A stretch of 35,651 nt of DNA from Muribaculaceae bacterium (GCA_022510405.1 JAFLTP010000029.1:1-35651), one strand, 5' to 3'. Counted from the first letter of the stretch, positions 22,032-33,474 are shown. The notes: generated by a model from the letters alone, not told the origin. Numbers and translations are program-made.

Positions 22032-25000
22032 AACCGGTAGAACTTGAAATCCTTATGAAAGACGGTCTTACTCCCGGCCTTAAAAATGCCGGGAGGATCG
22101 TCAGACAATTTTCCGGTGAGTCCAAGGCTGCTCTTAAAGAGGTTCAAAATTCTTTGAAACTTCAGCAGGAGTATATAGGGAAACTCGAAAAAGAGTTAAG
22201 TGGATTAGAAAAATCCCTTAAGGGAGTGGTTACAGGATCTTCCGAATGGACTCAAATTAAAAAAAGGATTGAAGAGGTTACAAAGGAAATTGAGACCGAG
22301 AAACCTGCCATCGATGAACTTAAGGTAAAATATGATGAGTTAAAGAACTCGGCGGAAACTGCTGATACTTCATTAAAAAACCAACTTCGTAACCTTACTC
22401 AAGAGATTTCAACGTTGATGGTGGCTTATGCCAGACTCAGTGATGAGGAAAAGGCGACAGCTTCAGGCAAAGACTTGCAACACCACATTGAAAGTTTGAT
22501 CGAAGAGGCTGGAGTGTTGAGAGACGCCATGGGAGACACGGCAGCTGCCATAAATAATGCAGCTTCCGATACCAGAGGATTAGACCAGCTTTCCGGGGCC
22601 CTTCAACTTGCAATCGATGGTTTCGGTCTGGCGACAGCAGGAGCAGGAATATTCGGTGCCAGTCAGGAAGACCTGATAGAGATACAGACCAAACTGCAGT
22701 CAGCAATTGTAGCCGGCAATGCCCTCAGTTCCATTCAGACCAATCTGCAGAAACAGTCTGCCCTGATGCAGGGTATTCAGATTATGCAGACAAAGTCAGC
22801 CACAATCGCTGAAAATATCAGGATTTCCGCGCAGGGACGTGGAATTGTTGCCACAAAGGCTGCTACAGTGGCTCAGTCAGCATTCAATGCAGTGGCAAAG
22901 GCCAATCCCTATGTAGTATTGGCTATGTCTTGTCTGACGGTTGTCGGTGCTCTTTATGCTTTCTCCAAAGGAAGTAAAGCAGCCAAAGAGGCTGAGGAAG
23001 AGAGACAGAAAAAGATGGAGGAAATGAAACAGAAAGAAGAGGATTTCAAGAATTCCATTGTTTCCAACGCATCTTCCCTGATATCAAAATATTTCGAGCT
23101 CAAAAGGGCTTGGGATCAACTTGGAGACTCTCTTGAGAAAAAACAAAGGTTCATAGACCTCCAAAAAGCGGCCTTCCATGGATTAGGAGTTGAGATCAAA
23201 ACTGTGGCGGATGCTCAGAAATACCTGGCCGAGATGACAGACAAAGCCATAGAAGCACTGGCAAGACAGTCGATAGCTAATGCATTTACAGAGAATCTGG
23301 ACAAACAGCTGCAGCCGTATATTGAGGAATGGAACAACAACCGTAACTATGTCACAGCCCCTAAAGCCGGAGCCAAGGTTGCAGCAATGTATTCAGGTCT
23401 AACATCCAATCCTTTCAAAAGGATTGGTTCCGGAGACAAGGGTTCAAATACAATCCTTACGGAGGAAGAATTCCAAGCTGTAAAACATCTACTTCAAGCC
23501 GGGGAAAAGGAACATTCTGTGGGAGGATCCTGGAGCCAAGCCTATTATATGACAGAAGAGGCTGAAGACTTTATAAATAAAATGCGTAACAATCAGGGGT
23601 CTGAGGCCCAGAAGGCAGCAATGGAATCAATGAGAAAAATATCAACTTCTTATGCCACGGCCATAAATACCGAGCAGACAAAAATGTCTGAACTATATAA
23701 AGAAATGGGTATCACCCAATATGAAGAGAAGGATAAACCGACTAAAGATCCCAAAAAGGACAGCCGGGTTGATTATGAGAAAAAAGTGGCTGATGAGCTA
23801 CAAAAGTTGAAATGGAAGAATGAACAGACTGAAATAGATCAGATGAACGATGGTTCTGAAAAACGTCGTCGCCAGATAGCCTTGAACTATGAAAAGGAAA
23901 TTGCCGAAATTAAAGCACAAGAAGAGAAATGGAAGAATGCTCAGGGAGGCAAGTTAAATGAAGATCAAAGTGAACAGATCAAACAGGCATACATTAATGC
24001 AGATGCGACGATGAAACAAGAACTGGACAAAGTATCTGCCGATGAGATAGCCAGGAACCGTGAGAAACTTGATGAATTATTGAATCAGTATAAGGACTTC
24101 GACCAAAAAAGGAGGGATATAGAAGCCTCTTATAACCGAGATATGAAAGTTCTTGATTCCACAAGATCCAAACTTCAAGAATCAGGGATGAACACCAGTC
24201 AGATTGATTCAGCGATAGCAGCGAGGAAAGAGGCCTACAGGCAAGAAATAAAAGATCTGCAGGGGCAGATCGTCCAAAGCAGCGATTTTTATGACAAGTT
24301 GTTCGGGAATGTATCTGACAAAGGATATAAAGTTCTTAAAGACTTCTATAAACAGGCAGAGGAAACATTGATGAATGCCAAGATGTTGAATGATGGTGTT
24401 CAGATCTCTGTAACAGTCAAGGACGCTGATGGGAAATTTGTCAAGCAGCAGGTTAAAATAACTGTGGAAGAGTATCAGAGAATGCTCAAGCGTATTCAGG
24501 AAATCAGGAAACAACTTGACAAGGACAATCCCTTTGCTGCCATGAAAACGGCATGGTCAGATTTTATTAAAGCCACTAAATCTGAAGACGGGGATGTTTC
24601 CGGAACATTAAAAGAACTCAATGCAAAAGGCAAGGAAGTATCTTCAACAATTCGTGGTTGGGGAGAAGCACTTGGAGATGTTTTAGGAGACAACTTCAAG
24701 AAGTCCATGAACGAAATAATGACCTGCTGTGATGGAATTATGGACATGGGGACCGGCATCGCCCAGATATGGGCCGGCGATATCGTGGGAGGCATCACGA
24801 ATGCCCTTGGAGGCCTTGCCTCGATATTTTCCCTATTCTCTTCATGGAAAGAGAAGATGGAGGAGATGAAGCGTGAATGGTATATCGCTGAGATCGAAAC
24901 CAACCGTACACTTAGGGAAAGAAATGCTATATATGCAGCTAACAGAAGTCAGATATCTGATGTAATAAATGATGTTGAATTATTAAACTGGCTTATTGAA

Positions 25001-25921
25001 AAAGGATATGCAAAGCCATCGAGCGTAAGTGTTTGGGATGCTGAGGCTGCTTCATTAAATGAATACATAAAAAACTTAACGGCTGAATCTTCAGTATATG
25101 AAGAGCTCTGGGGAAAGCTCCAGGGGAGCCAGGGGCATTATGAATGGGGCAATTCATTAAACGGTGGTTCCGCGACATGGAGTCTGAAAGGTTATAATGC
25201 AGAGATGATAGAGCTTTGGTATAACCAGGGCAAACTCAGTGACGAAGCTAAGGCTTATTATGAGGCGTGGGTAGAAAGCGGGAAGGCAGTTGAGGAATTA
25301 ATCCAAAACATTGAAGAGTGTAAAAACACCATGCGCGAGATGGTGATGGGAGTTTCGTTTGACAGTTTCCTCTCTAATGCCAAAGATGCATTAAAAGAAA
25401 TGCGTGGGGATATATCAAAGTTAGGAGAATTTACAGAAGATACCCTTGCCAACGCCATAATGAACGGCTTCATGTACCGGGAGCTCGCCTCAGTTCTTGA
25501 GCCTCTTTATAATGAACTTTCGGATGCATTTATTGACGGAACCGCAGATGCCTCCTATATTGAAGACTGGCGGGGAAGGTTTGAGGAGATAATGACCGCC
25601 GCTGGAGATCGTCTCGGTGAGATTGCAGATGCTGCAGGGATAGATCTCGAGGGAAGCGCCAGGAGAACACAGACCGGGAGGGCTGGGAGCTTCAGTGCCT
25701 TAAGCCAGGAGCAGGGGACAAAACTGGAGGGACTGTTTGTGAGCGTTCAGATGCATACGGCCTCTATCGACGAACAGATGGAGGACGTGACCGACAAGAT
25801 GAGCCAGGCTTCTGAACACCTTAGAAAAATAGAGGAAAATACAAAGAAGACTGCCGACAAGTTAGAGAAGGTTTCGGATAACATAGAGAAAATAGTCAGG
25901 GACGGGATCAAAACGAGATAA
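22028..25921 (+). CDS. Tape measure protein
   Basis: 1297 residues, setting tail length. Long alpha-helical stretches and coiled coil are seen at about 30-130 and 560-760, with hydrophobic segments near 280-320 (NPYVVLAMSCLTVVGALYAF) and 900-940 (GGITNALGGLASIFSLFSSW). The final 60 residues are again coiled coil (KMSQASEHLRKIEENTKK). At roughly 1.5 angstrom per residue in a helix, the length would fit a tail close to 190 nm. That figure follows only from the general rule. Confidence 0.93.
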   Translation: MKPVELEILMKDGLTPGLKNAGRIVRQFSGESKAALKEVQNSLKLQQEYIGKLEKELSGLEKSLKGVVTGSSEWTQIKKRIEEVTKEIETEKPAIDELKVKYDELKNSAETADTSLKNQLRNLTQEISTLMVAYARLSDEEKATASGKDLQHHIESLIEEAGVLRDAMGDTAAAINNAASDTRGLDQLSGALQLAIDGFGLATAGAGIFGASQEDLIEIQTKLQSAIVAGNALSSIQTNLQKQSALMQGIQIMQTKSATIAENIRISAQGRGIVATKAATVAQSAFNAVAKANPYVVLAMSCLTVVGALYAFSKGSKAAKEAEEERQKKMEEMKQKEEDFKNSIVSNASSLISKYFELKRAWDQLGDSLEKKQRFIDLQKAAFHGLGVEIKTVADAQKYLAEMTDKAIEALARQSIANAFTENLDKQLQPYIEEWNNNRNYVTAPKAGAKVAAMYSGLTSNPFKRIGSGDKGSNTILTEEEFQAVKHLLQAGEKEHSVGGSWSQAYYMTEEAEDFINKMRNNQGSEAQKAAMESMRKISTSYATAINTEQTKMSELYKEMGITQYEEKDKPTKDPKKDSRVDYEKKVADELQKLKWKNEQTEIDQMNDGSEKRRRQIALNYEKEIAEIKAQEEKWKNAQGGKLNEDQSEQIKQAYINADATMKQELDKVSADEIARNREKLDELLNQYKDFDQKRRDIEASYNRDMKVLDSTRSKLQESGMNTSQIDSAIAARKEAYRQEIKDLQGQIVQSSDFYDKLFGNVSDKGYKVLKDFYKQAEETLMNAKMLNDGVQISVTVKDADGKFVKQQVKITVEEYQRMLKRIQEIRKQLDKDNPFAAMKTAWSDFIKATKSEDGDVSGTLKELNAKGKEVSSTIRGWGEALGDVLGDNFKKSMNEIMTCCDGIMDMGTGIAQIWAGDIVGGITNALGGLASIFSLFSSWKEKMEEMKREWYIAEIETNRTLRERNAIYAANRSQISDVINDVELLNWLIEKGYAKPSSVSVWDAEAASLNEYIKNLTAESSVYEELWGKLQGSQGHYEWGNSLNGGSATWSLKGYNAEMIELWYNQGKLSDEAKAYYEAWVESGKAVEELIQNIEECKNTMREMVMGVSFDSFLSNAKDALKEMRGDISKLGEFTEDTLANAIMNGFMYRELASVLEPLYNELSDAFIDGTADASYIEDWRGRFEEIMTAAGDRLGEIADAAGIDLEGSARRTQTGRAGSFSALSQEQGTKLEGLFVSVQMHTASIDEQMEDVTDKMSQASEHLRKIEENTKKTADKLEKVSDNIEKIVRDGIKTR

Positions 25922-25922
25922 C

Positions 25923-26390
25923 ATGGATTCTGAGGTATTGAAGGGACTTGTGATCATAAACGGGACTGACATATGGACCCAGTTTGGAGCCTTCCTCACT
26001 GAGGAAAAGAAGGGAGGCAGGGAAAATCTCACTGCCTTACTGACTGCATCAAAAGTGAAGGCACACGTGGCAGTGGATATCCGGGAAGAGAACGGGGCGA
26101 AATATTCAGAGGAACTGACAGTGAGGAACCAGCCCAGGAACCTACAGCTTCATTTTTGTCTTGTGGCAGACACCAAGGATAAATGGATGGATCAGTATTC
26201 TAAGTTCATATCATTTTTAAAGCAGGGCAACAAAGGCTGGCTTGAGATGTCGTTCTCAGAGTTGAGTCTTAAGATGAGAGTTTTCTATGTTGAAAACGGA
26301 TCATTCACTCCACTTACTTATATATGGGAGGAAGGAGTGCATGCAAGTCGATTTAAGGTGACTTTCTGTGAGCCGGTACCATCGTTTTAA
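25923..26390 (+). CDS. Distal-tail (Dit)-like protein
   Basis: 155 residues, beta-rich (VIINGTDIWTQFGAFL, RNLQLHFCLVADTKDKW, FKVTFCEPVPSF). It lies between the tape-measure and the Tal/fibre genes, the place of the distal tail protein in siphophages. Length is short for Dit. The call is mainly positional. Confidence 0.6.
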   Translation: MDSEVLKGLVIINGTDIWTQFGAFLTEEKKGGRENLTALLTASKVKAHVAVDIREENGAKYSEELTVRNQPRNLQLHFCLVADTKDKWMDQYSKFISFLKQGNKGWLEMSFSELSLKMRVFYVENGSFTPLTYIWEEGVHASRFKVTFCEPVPSF

Positions 26391-26413
26391 CGTAATTAGA
26401 ATGTCGTTCAAAT

Positions 26414-29400
26414 ATGCTTATAAAGATATATAACTACAAAGGTATAGAGCAAGCGGAGCTTTCTCCTAATGACAACTCAACTCTCGTTGAAGAGATCCAG
26501 GGAGACAGCATACTTGCCTTGTCTTTTACTCATTTTGACTACTTGGAGCTTGATGTCGATTTCTATACCGATTTCGAGGGGAAGAGATACTGGCTGACTG
26601 AAAAATACAAGCCCAAGCAAAATAATAAGAAGGAATGGGTCTATGATGTCAAATTCTATGGAGTGGAAAGCATGTTGAAACGACTTCTCGTTATCAAGAC
26701 GGTTGATGACGAGGAAGATCCCGTGTTTACACTGACTGCGCCACCTCATGAACATGTGGCCATGATAGTTGACTGCATGAATAAAGGAATGGGCAATATA
26801 TCCGATTGGAAAGTCGGACGTGTCGATGGCGTGGCAAACATTGTCATAGATTATTTCGGTAAATATTGTGACGAGGCTTTAAGGGAAATTGCAGAAAAAA
26901 CAGGAGGAGAATGGTGGGCTGAAGGTCAGACCGTGAACATCTGCAAGTGTGAGCATGGAGAGCCGGTGACACTCGGATATGGTAACGGCCTCCTATCGAT
27001 AGATCCCGGCACTGCCGACAATGTGAAATTTTATACAAGGCTTTATCCGGTAGGAAGCAGTAAGAATATCGATAAGGATCATTATGGATTTTCCCGTTTA
27101 CAGTTGCCGGATGGAAAGAAATTTGTTGAAATCAATGCCGACAAGTATGGTCGTGTGGACCATTATGAGCAGGACGCATTTTCTGAAATATATCCCAGAA
27201 GGATTGGCACTGTTTCGAGTGTGAGAAGCGAGGAAGTGACGGGAGAAGATGGCAATCCGTTCACTATTTATTATTTTAAAGATAGTAGCCTGTCATTTGA
27301 CCCTAACGACTACCTGTTACCTGAAAAGGTCATTAGAGTTTCATTCCAGGAAGGAAGTGAACTCGGAGGATTAGGAAACGAGGATAACGGGACATATTAC
27401 TTCGAGGTGAACTTCGACAGCAAGACCCGGGAATTCGAGATCATCACCATCTGGCCATATGGGGACGAGATGCAGTTGCCGGGAGATCTACTCGAGCCAA
27501 AACCGGGAGACAAGTATATACTTTGGAATCTCCGTATGCCGGACGAATATTATGCCCTGGCAGAACAGGAATTCCTTGAGGCCGTAAACAAGTATAATGA
27601 GGACCATGGCCTTGACATAGCGGTTTATAAGGCTCCGACCGACCATGTTTGGATCGAACAAAATAAAATAGATCTATCGATAGGTCGCAGGGTTCGTCTT
27701 GAGAGTGATGAATACTTTCCGGGAATCGGGTACCGAGACAGTCGAATAACCAAGATTACAAGGAAGGTCAATCTTCCTTCTTCGATGGACATTGAGATCA
27801 GTGATGCCCTCAGCAGGACCTCACAACAAAAAATGTCTGACTCCATCGCCGATGCGAAGAACTACGCACGCAGCATCGGGGAGTCTGTATCACTGCCTGA
27901 TATAATCCGGACTGGAGACAATACCTTACCCACGGACAACAATTTATATAGTGCAAGAAGGACAAAAAGAGATTTCCTAAGCAAAGCCGAGGATGACTCG
28001 ACGCCACATTCCCTGAGCATCGGTGGCCAATTGAGGTCTGTGGATTTCCGTCAGGGGTCGTTGCCTGGCGAAGGAGAAGGATGGGGATTGTATAAAGACG
28101 AGAACAGAAAATCCGTAGGGGAGTTTGACCGCGTGATAGTGAGAGAAGACTTGCAGGTGAATACCCTTACCGTAAACCAGATAAAGGCCATAGGGGGTAT
28201 GAACCTCTACTCTATCGCGAGCATTGAGGTGAGCCGTGTGGAGGAGACACCGAGCTACTACCGCTGTTACTTCGACTTGAAAGAGGACTACATCGCCAAT
28301 CTTTTCCAGACGGATGATATAGGATATTGCCACAGGTTCCGTTCCGACTTTTCAGATAACTGCAACAACGCTTCCGAGTTCACTCAGAGCAATTCTCCCG
28401 TGAAATTCTACAAGCGAAGGATTGTGGGGATCGGCAAAGACTACATAGACCTTACCAAGGGGTATGCGGCACGTTCGATACAGGTGGGCACCGGAGTTGT
28501 GAGCGATACTGGAGTGTCGGGTAGTGGAGTGCCGGCAAAGGGCGACGTGATAGCCCAGTTCGGTAATTACACCGACAAGAGCCGACAATTCATAGTGGTG
28601 CTTGACGTGCAGGGAGGCGGCTACATGAGATTTCTGGGAGGGCTTGACTGGGTGAATGCCAACGGAAGGGAATACGGCTTCCAGGGATATCAGAGCAGCA
28701 CGGGCGAGAGATGGTTTGTAGGCGACAAAGACAAAGGGCAATGGGCGGAATTCGTGGACGGGCGTCTGAGTATCTGCGGAGAGCTGTCGGTGCAGTCGAA
28801 AGTAGGCGACAAGTCACTTGAGCAATATATAAAGAACCTGATTCCCGATTTCAGCATAACTCAAGAAGACATAGAGCAATTTGTAAAGAACATTACCGGG
28901 AAAGATTTTGAGAACCTTCAGAGCCAGATAGACGGAGCAATCGAGACATGGTATTCCACCGGAGAGCCTACGATGAGCAATTATCCGGCGAGCCAATGGA
29001 ATAAAGAGGATTACGCCAAGCATGAAGGCGACCTCTATTATGACCGTGAATCGGGTTATGCCTACCGGTTTATGAAAGATGGCGATGTCTACAAGTGGGT
29101 GCAGATTAGGGATGAAGGCATAGCTAAAGCTTTGGGAGAAGCTGAGGCGGCAAGCAATCTTGCCAAGAGCAAGAGGACGATATATGGAGTGAAGCCTATC
29201 CCACCTTATGAAGAGGATGACCTATGGGTGGACGCAACATATCCCGAAGGGAATACTGAGACAGATGCCGACAAAGGAAGATACTGCAACGACATATTGA
29301 GATGCAAGAACTCAAGGAAAGAGGGTGAAAGTTTCAACATCAATGACTGGGAACTTGCGAGCAAATACACCGATGACAAACTTGCACAGGAGGCTCACAG

Positions 29401-32400
29401 AAAGATAGCGGGGTTCGACTATCTCAAGGACGCGATGGAGAACGGGAGTACGACAGTGTTGGGAGGCTTGGTTCTATCATCGTTGATACAGTTGGGCACA
29501 AAAGATTCAAATGGACAATGGAACGTATGGAGCGGTATTAGCGGCCAGATGCTTGAGCAATCCAAAGGGGCTGAAGGCATAGCCGCTTGGTATGGCGGTG
29601 AGATGTGGGATATAGAGAACGATTTCCTTGCAAGCGAGACACGGAGGTATGCCCAATCCCTTTTCCGATTTGACGGCAGTGGCTATTTGGCTGGAGGCAA
29701 CATTACTTGGAAGAAAGATGGAAGCGGTTCGGTAGGCAAAGATTCAAAAGGCAATCCCGTTATTTCTTGGGACAGCACGGGTGTGACATTGAGCGACACC
29801 ATAAAACTCGGCACATCATCGGAAACCTTGTCGGGCATTCTTACCTTTATGAACAAAATGAACAATATGTTCACCTTGGAGGAGAATGAAAACGGAACGA
29901 AAGTCATTAGAGCCAATTATGATGGATTCTATTCTTATGGGTTTGTAAGTGCCAAAGGCAAGAATGATGATGGGGGAGCAAGCGGTGGAATGCTTGACTT
30001 CCAATACATCGGTTCGGGCAATGTTGTCACCGATGTCAAGAAATCGGGGAACATTGTAACCATAACTTACGGCAACATTTCACAAGGACTTGACACTGCA
30101 GCTTTGGCAAGTTACCTCGCATCCAACAACTATGCCAAAAAGAGTGACATAACGTGGGATGGTGTATCCGGCAAACCCTCATGGATAGGAGCGACCAAGC
30201 CGAGTTATTCATGGGGAGAGATAAACGGAAAGCCCACCACATTGAGCGGTTATGGAATATTGGATGAGCTGAACGGATTATATGTAAAGAAGTCCGGTGA
30301 CACGATGACGGGGAAGCTGACGGTAAACAGCCAACTGGAAGTAAAAAACGAATTCTTCCTCCAAAGCGGCATCATCAATATGGGGGCCGAAGACACCAAC
30401 ATCTTCTACGCATCGGGGTCGGCTTTCAGGTTCGTTCTCAATGGCGAAGGTGCATCCATTACCGGTTCATATCTTGACATATTCGACGACGGGATATATG
30501 GAAAGTTAAACAGCGGCTCTAATCTTGGTTCATCTGCGAGGCGTTGGAATGGTTTATATTCGGTGACCGGGGACTTCGCAACCTCAGTGAAAATAGGGGG
30601 AGCGACCCTCACATGGGACGGCACGGCATTAAAGATAAATACCGGATTTTATTCCGAAAGTTTTATCAGTGCCAAAGGCAAGAATAATGATGCAGGAGGA
30701 GGTGGTGGCGGTTTCGGTCAATATCTTATCTTGCAAAGAAATGGAGTTGAGATAGGACGCTATAATGGCTCGACACAGCAGACAATCAATATTTCTGTAC
30801 CTGACTATGCCAACTACATATCTAATCTTGGAAACCTTACGGCAGTAAGCGGCACGACGACCATGCCGAGTGGATTAAGATTGTATTCGGTTTACAACAA
30901 TGGCTATCCATGCACTTATGGAAACTTACTGAGAATAGGCGGAGGCGGTAGTGGTGAATTACTCGCAGAGTGGAAGGGCGACACATCTCTCGGCAGACTA
31001 TATTACAGGAGCAAAAGAGATGTTGCCGACACATCTTGGAGTGCGTGGGGAACTGTGGCGTATCTAAGCGACCTTTCTTCATATGCCACCACTGCAAGTT
31101 TGGCGAATTATGTCTTGAAGTCGGGGGATACGATGACCGGTCAATTAAAAATCAATATGGCTTCTCCTACCGATATTTATGTTGTATTCCAATACGGAGG
31201 TTCAAACAAAGGGGCGGTGGGATATGATAATAACGGCACATATTTATGGACATCAAATTCAAACAAGAAACTTCTTTGGACTAACAACGGCACGTTGACT
31301 GTTCCCGGTCAAATCAACTCCACGGTAACAACAGGCACTGCACCTATGACGGTTGCCTCCACTACCGTAGTCACAAACCTCAACGCCGATTTGTTGGACG
31401 GGGTGGATGGGTCTGGATATGGAAGGGCATATTCCGGAAATTATCATTTCGGTGGTTCACAGACAGAGATTACAACAGCACAATTCATAACACTTCTAAC
31501 AAATCTTGGTGCATTCAATCAGCCGCATTGGGTTGCGAAAGGCAGTTGGTCGTATGCGAACAATTATATCATAACGGATACGGGGATAGGAAACATACAG
31601 TTAGCAGGAGCTGTGGTGGAAGTGTTCGGTGTTGGGAGTGCATATACCATAAGAATTACAACTTCTCCAACTGCAACTAATAGTGGGGTCACAAATGCTG
31701 TATTCATTTATAGAAACCATGGTAATAACTACTCTCCTAATTGGAAACGTCTTGCAAATACATCGGATAATGTCGCAAGTGCTACCTATGCTACAAGTGC
31801 TAACTATGCCACAAGTTCTGGCAACGCAGACACCTTAGACGGTCTACATAATTACAATTTTGTAAAGGGATTGTATGGTGACGAGTGCAATACATCGAGA
31901 GATATGAACGATATGTATTCAAACATATCTTTCGTTGGTTCTATAAACTCTTCTGCCAATGCTCCGAATGGCACGGGATGGTATAATGTGGTTCAAATCG
32001 CCCATAGAAACGGTAGTGGTGACGGGCCTTCGTATGTAGGTCAGATTGCATTAGGTATGACCGTGAACCACGAAAGGATGTATTACCGCACACATAGGAC
32101 AAGGGCATGGCAGACCGTTGCAAGATTGACGGACAACGTAGCATCCGCCACCCAACTTCAAACCACCCGTTACATTTGGGGGCAGGCGTTCAACGGATCG
32201 GGGAATGTGAGCGGCAATATGACCGGGGTGGGTTCAATCACAGCATCAGTTAACGATTATACCAGTGCTGATTATGCTAACAAGTGGTCATATATGGTTT
32301 CTTCACTTGTAGCAAAAGCAACCTGTAACATTCTATTCGGCAAGGCTATGTCTGCTGGTAATATAGCTTATATTGGTCATCGTCATATAGCAGATGGCTC

Positions 32401-33472
32401 CAACCAAAATGGTATAGTGTTAGGAGGTCACTCCTACAATGATCTCTTATTTGTAAGATATGATGGCAACATCGGTGTAGGCACAACTTCTCCATCCTCC
32501 AAACTACACGTTGTCGGAACCGGATATTTTACAAGTTCCTTGACAGTTGGCGGCACTCTTTATGTTTACTCAAATATTTCCTGCGATGCGAATCTATCTG
32601 TCGAGGGGAATGTCTCAATAAACGGAACACAGACAAACGCAGGTAACATAATTCCCGATTCAACCGCAAGCTACAACCTCGGAAACACATCCTATTATTG
32701 GCTAAATGCCTATGCAAGATATATATCCTCTGATTCGCATCTATATCTTTCAAGCACTTCGACTTCTTACGCAATTTATTTAAGAGGCGGCACAACAACT
32801 TGGGCGACACTCAATTCAACGGGATTGGGAATAGGGGTGACACCATCATTCAAATTGCACGTCAGCGGGAATACTTGCCTTGACGGAGGTGTGACTATTG
32901 GGGAAACAACATCATGGTCTTATGGCGGCACACCAAGTGTATTTATCGCAAGGAAAGTCAAATTCAGCCAGAATGTGTTTTTCCAAAACGGTACATTAGG
33001 ATGTTATTTCGCACCCCTTGAAAGTGGAGATTTGTGTGTTTATGTCCATAACAACGGTTCTTATGTAAGACAGAACAGTATTTTTTATTATGACGGCACA
33101 TTCTTTAACAATGCCGGTATGTATTCCAACGGCTACGTTTCGGCCAAGGGGCAGAACACTTCTTCGGACTTACGCCTTAAAACCGAACTGAGGCCGTTGA
33201 ATTTGGAATTGGCACAGATAGCCAACGCTCCGAGCGTTTTGTTCAAATGGAAGAAAGACGGCAATGAGGACTTTGGAAGCGTGGCCCAGTATTGGCAATC
33301 ACTGAATCCTTTGTTTGCGAGAAAGGACTTCGGGGAGCATTTGACATTGGACTACGGCAAACTGGCCTTGACGAGCGTGATAGAGGTAGCGAAGAAAACC
33401 TTGAACCACGAACAAAGGATAAAGGCTCTTGAAAGACGTATCAAGGAATTGGAAAAGCAATTAGGGATATGA
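26414..33472 (+). CDS. Giant tail-associated/fibre protein with peptidase S74 chaperone end
   Basis: 2352 residues. The first 480 or so resemble phage tail hub/endopeptidase-tail (Tal) proteins (KRYWLTEKYKPKQNNKKEWVYDVKFYGVES is a readable part). The middle is beta-helical fibre sequence with two collar repeats, VKKSGDTMTGKL and VLKSGDTMTGQL, the repeated SAKGKN motif, and Gly/Asn/Thr-rich segments. The last 103 residues are an S74 intramolecular chaperone beginning at about 2250 (SSDLRLKTE), with a C-terminal coiled coil (HEQRIKALERRIKELEKQL). It should trim itself after trimer folding. It is the likely receptor-binding fibre; fusion of hub and fibre in one chain is notable. Confidence 0.9.
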   Translation: MLIKIYNYKGIEQAELSPNDNSTLVEEIQGDSILALSFTHFDYLELDVDFYTDFEGKRYWLTEKYKPKQNNKKEWVYDVKFYGVESMLKRLLVIKTVDDEEDPVFTLTAPPHEHVAMIVDCMNKGMGNISDWKVGRVDGVANIVIDYFGKYCDEALREIAEKTGGEWWAEGQTVNICKCEHGEPVTLGYGNGLLSIDPGTADNVKFYTRLYPVGSSKNIDKDHYGFSRLQLPDGKKFVEINADKYGRVDHYEQDAFSEIYPRRIGTVSSVRSEEVTGEDGNPFTIYYFKDSSLSFDPNDYLLPEKVIRVSFQEGSELGGLGNEDNGTYYFEVNFDSKTREFEIITIWPYGDEMQLPGDLLEPKPGDKYILWNLRMPDEYYALAEQEFLEAVNKYNEDHGLDIAVYKAPTDHVWIEQNKIDLSIGRRVRLESDEYFPGIGYRDSRITKITRKVNLPSSMDIEISDALSRTSQQKMSDSIADAKNYARSIGESVSLPDIIRTGDNTLPTDNNLYSARRTKRDFLSKAEDDSTPHSLSIGGQLRSVDFRQGSLPGEGEGWGLYKDENRKSVGEFDRVIVREDLQVNTLTVNQIKAIGGMNLYSIASIEVSRVEETPSYYRCYFDLKEDYIANLFQTDDIGYCHRFRSDFSDNCNNASEFTQSNSPVKFYKRRIVGIGKDYIDLTKGYAARSIQVGTGVVSDTGVSGSGVPAKGDVIAQFGNYTDKSRQFIVVLDVQGGGYMRFLGGLDWVNANGREYGFQGYQSSTGERWFVGDKDKGQWAEFVDGRLSICGELSVQSKVGDKSLEQYIKNLIPDFSITQEDIEQFVKNITGKDFENLQSQIDGAIETWYSTGEPTMSNYPASQWNKEDYAKHEGDLYYDRESGYAYRFMKDGDVYKWVQIRDEGIAKALGEAEAASNLAKSKRTIYGVKPIPPYEEDDLWVDATYPEGNTETDADKGRYCNDILRCKNSRKEGESFNINDWELASKYTDDKLAQEAHRKIAGFDYLKDAMENGSTTVLGGLVLSSLIQLGTKDSNGQWNVWSGISGQMLEQSKGAEGIAAWYGGEMWDIENDFLASETRRYAQSLFRFDGSGYLAGGNITWKKDGSGSVGKDSKGNPVISWDSTGVTLSDTIKLGTSSETLSGILTFMNKMNNMFTLEENENGTKVIRANYDGFYSYGFVSAKGKNDDGGASGGMLDFQYIGSGNVVTDVKKSGNIVTITYGNISQGLDTAALASYLASNNYAKKSDITWDGVSGKPSWIGATKPSYSWGEINGKPTTLSGYGILDELNGLYVKKSGDTMTGKLTVNSQLEVKNEFFLQSGIINMGAEDTNIFYASGSAFRFVLNGEGASITGSYLDIFDDGIYGKLNSGSNLGSSARRWNGLYSVTGDFATSVKIGGATLTWDGTALKINTGFYSESFISAKGKNNDAGGGGGGFGQYLILQRNGVEIGRYNGSTQQTINISVPDYANYISNLGNLTAVSGTTTMPSGLRLYSVYNNGYPCTYGNLLRIGGGGSGELLAEWKGDTSLGRLYYRSKRDVADTSWSAWGTVAYLSDLSSYATTASLANYVLKSGDTMTGQLKINMASPTDIYVVFQYGGSNKGAVGYDNNGTYLWTSNSNKKLLWTNNGTLTVPGQINSTVTTGTAPMTVASTTVVTNLNADLLDGVDGSGYGRAYSGNYHFGGSQTEITTAQFITLLTNLGAFNQPHWVAKGSWSYANNYIITDTGIGNIQLAGAVVEVFGVGSAYTIRITTSPTATNSGVTNAVFIYRNHGNNYSPNWKRLANTSDNVASATYATSANYATSSGNADTLDGLHNYNFVKGLYGDECNTSRDMNDMYSNISFVGSINSSANAPNGTGWYNVVQIAHRNGSGDGPSYVGQIALGMTVNHERMYYRTHRTRAWQTVARLTDNVASATQLQTTRYIWGQAFNGSGNVSGNMTGVGSITASVNDYTSADYANKWSYMVSSLVAKATCNILFGKAMSAGNIAYIGHRHIADGSNQNGIVLGGHSYNDLLFVRYDGNIGVGTTSPSSKLHVVGTGYFTSSLTVGGTLYVYSNISCDANLSVEGNVSINGTQTNAGNIIPDSTASYNLGNTSYYWLNAYARYISSDSHLYLSSTSTSYAIYLRGGTTTWATLNSTGLGIGVTPSFKLHVSGNTCLDGGVTIGETTSWSYGGTPSVFIARKVKFSQNVFFQNGTLGCYFAPLESGDLCVYVHNNGSYVRQNSIFYYDGTFFNNAGMYSNGYVSAKGQNTSSDLRLKTELRPLNLELAQIANAPSVLFKWKKDGNEDFGSVAQYWQSLNPLFARKDFGEHLTLDYGKLALTSVIEVAKKTLNHEQRIKALERRIKELEKQLGI

Positions 33473-33474
33473 GA

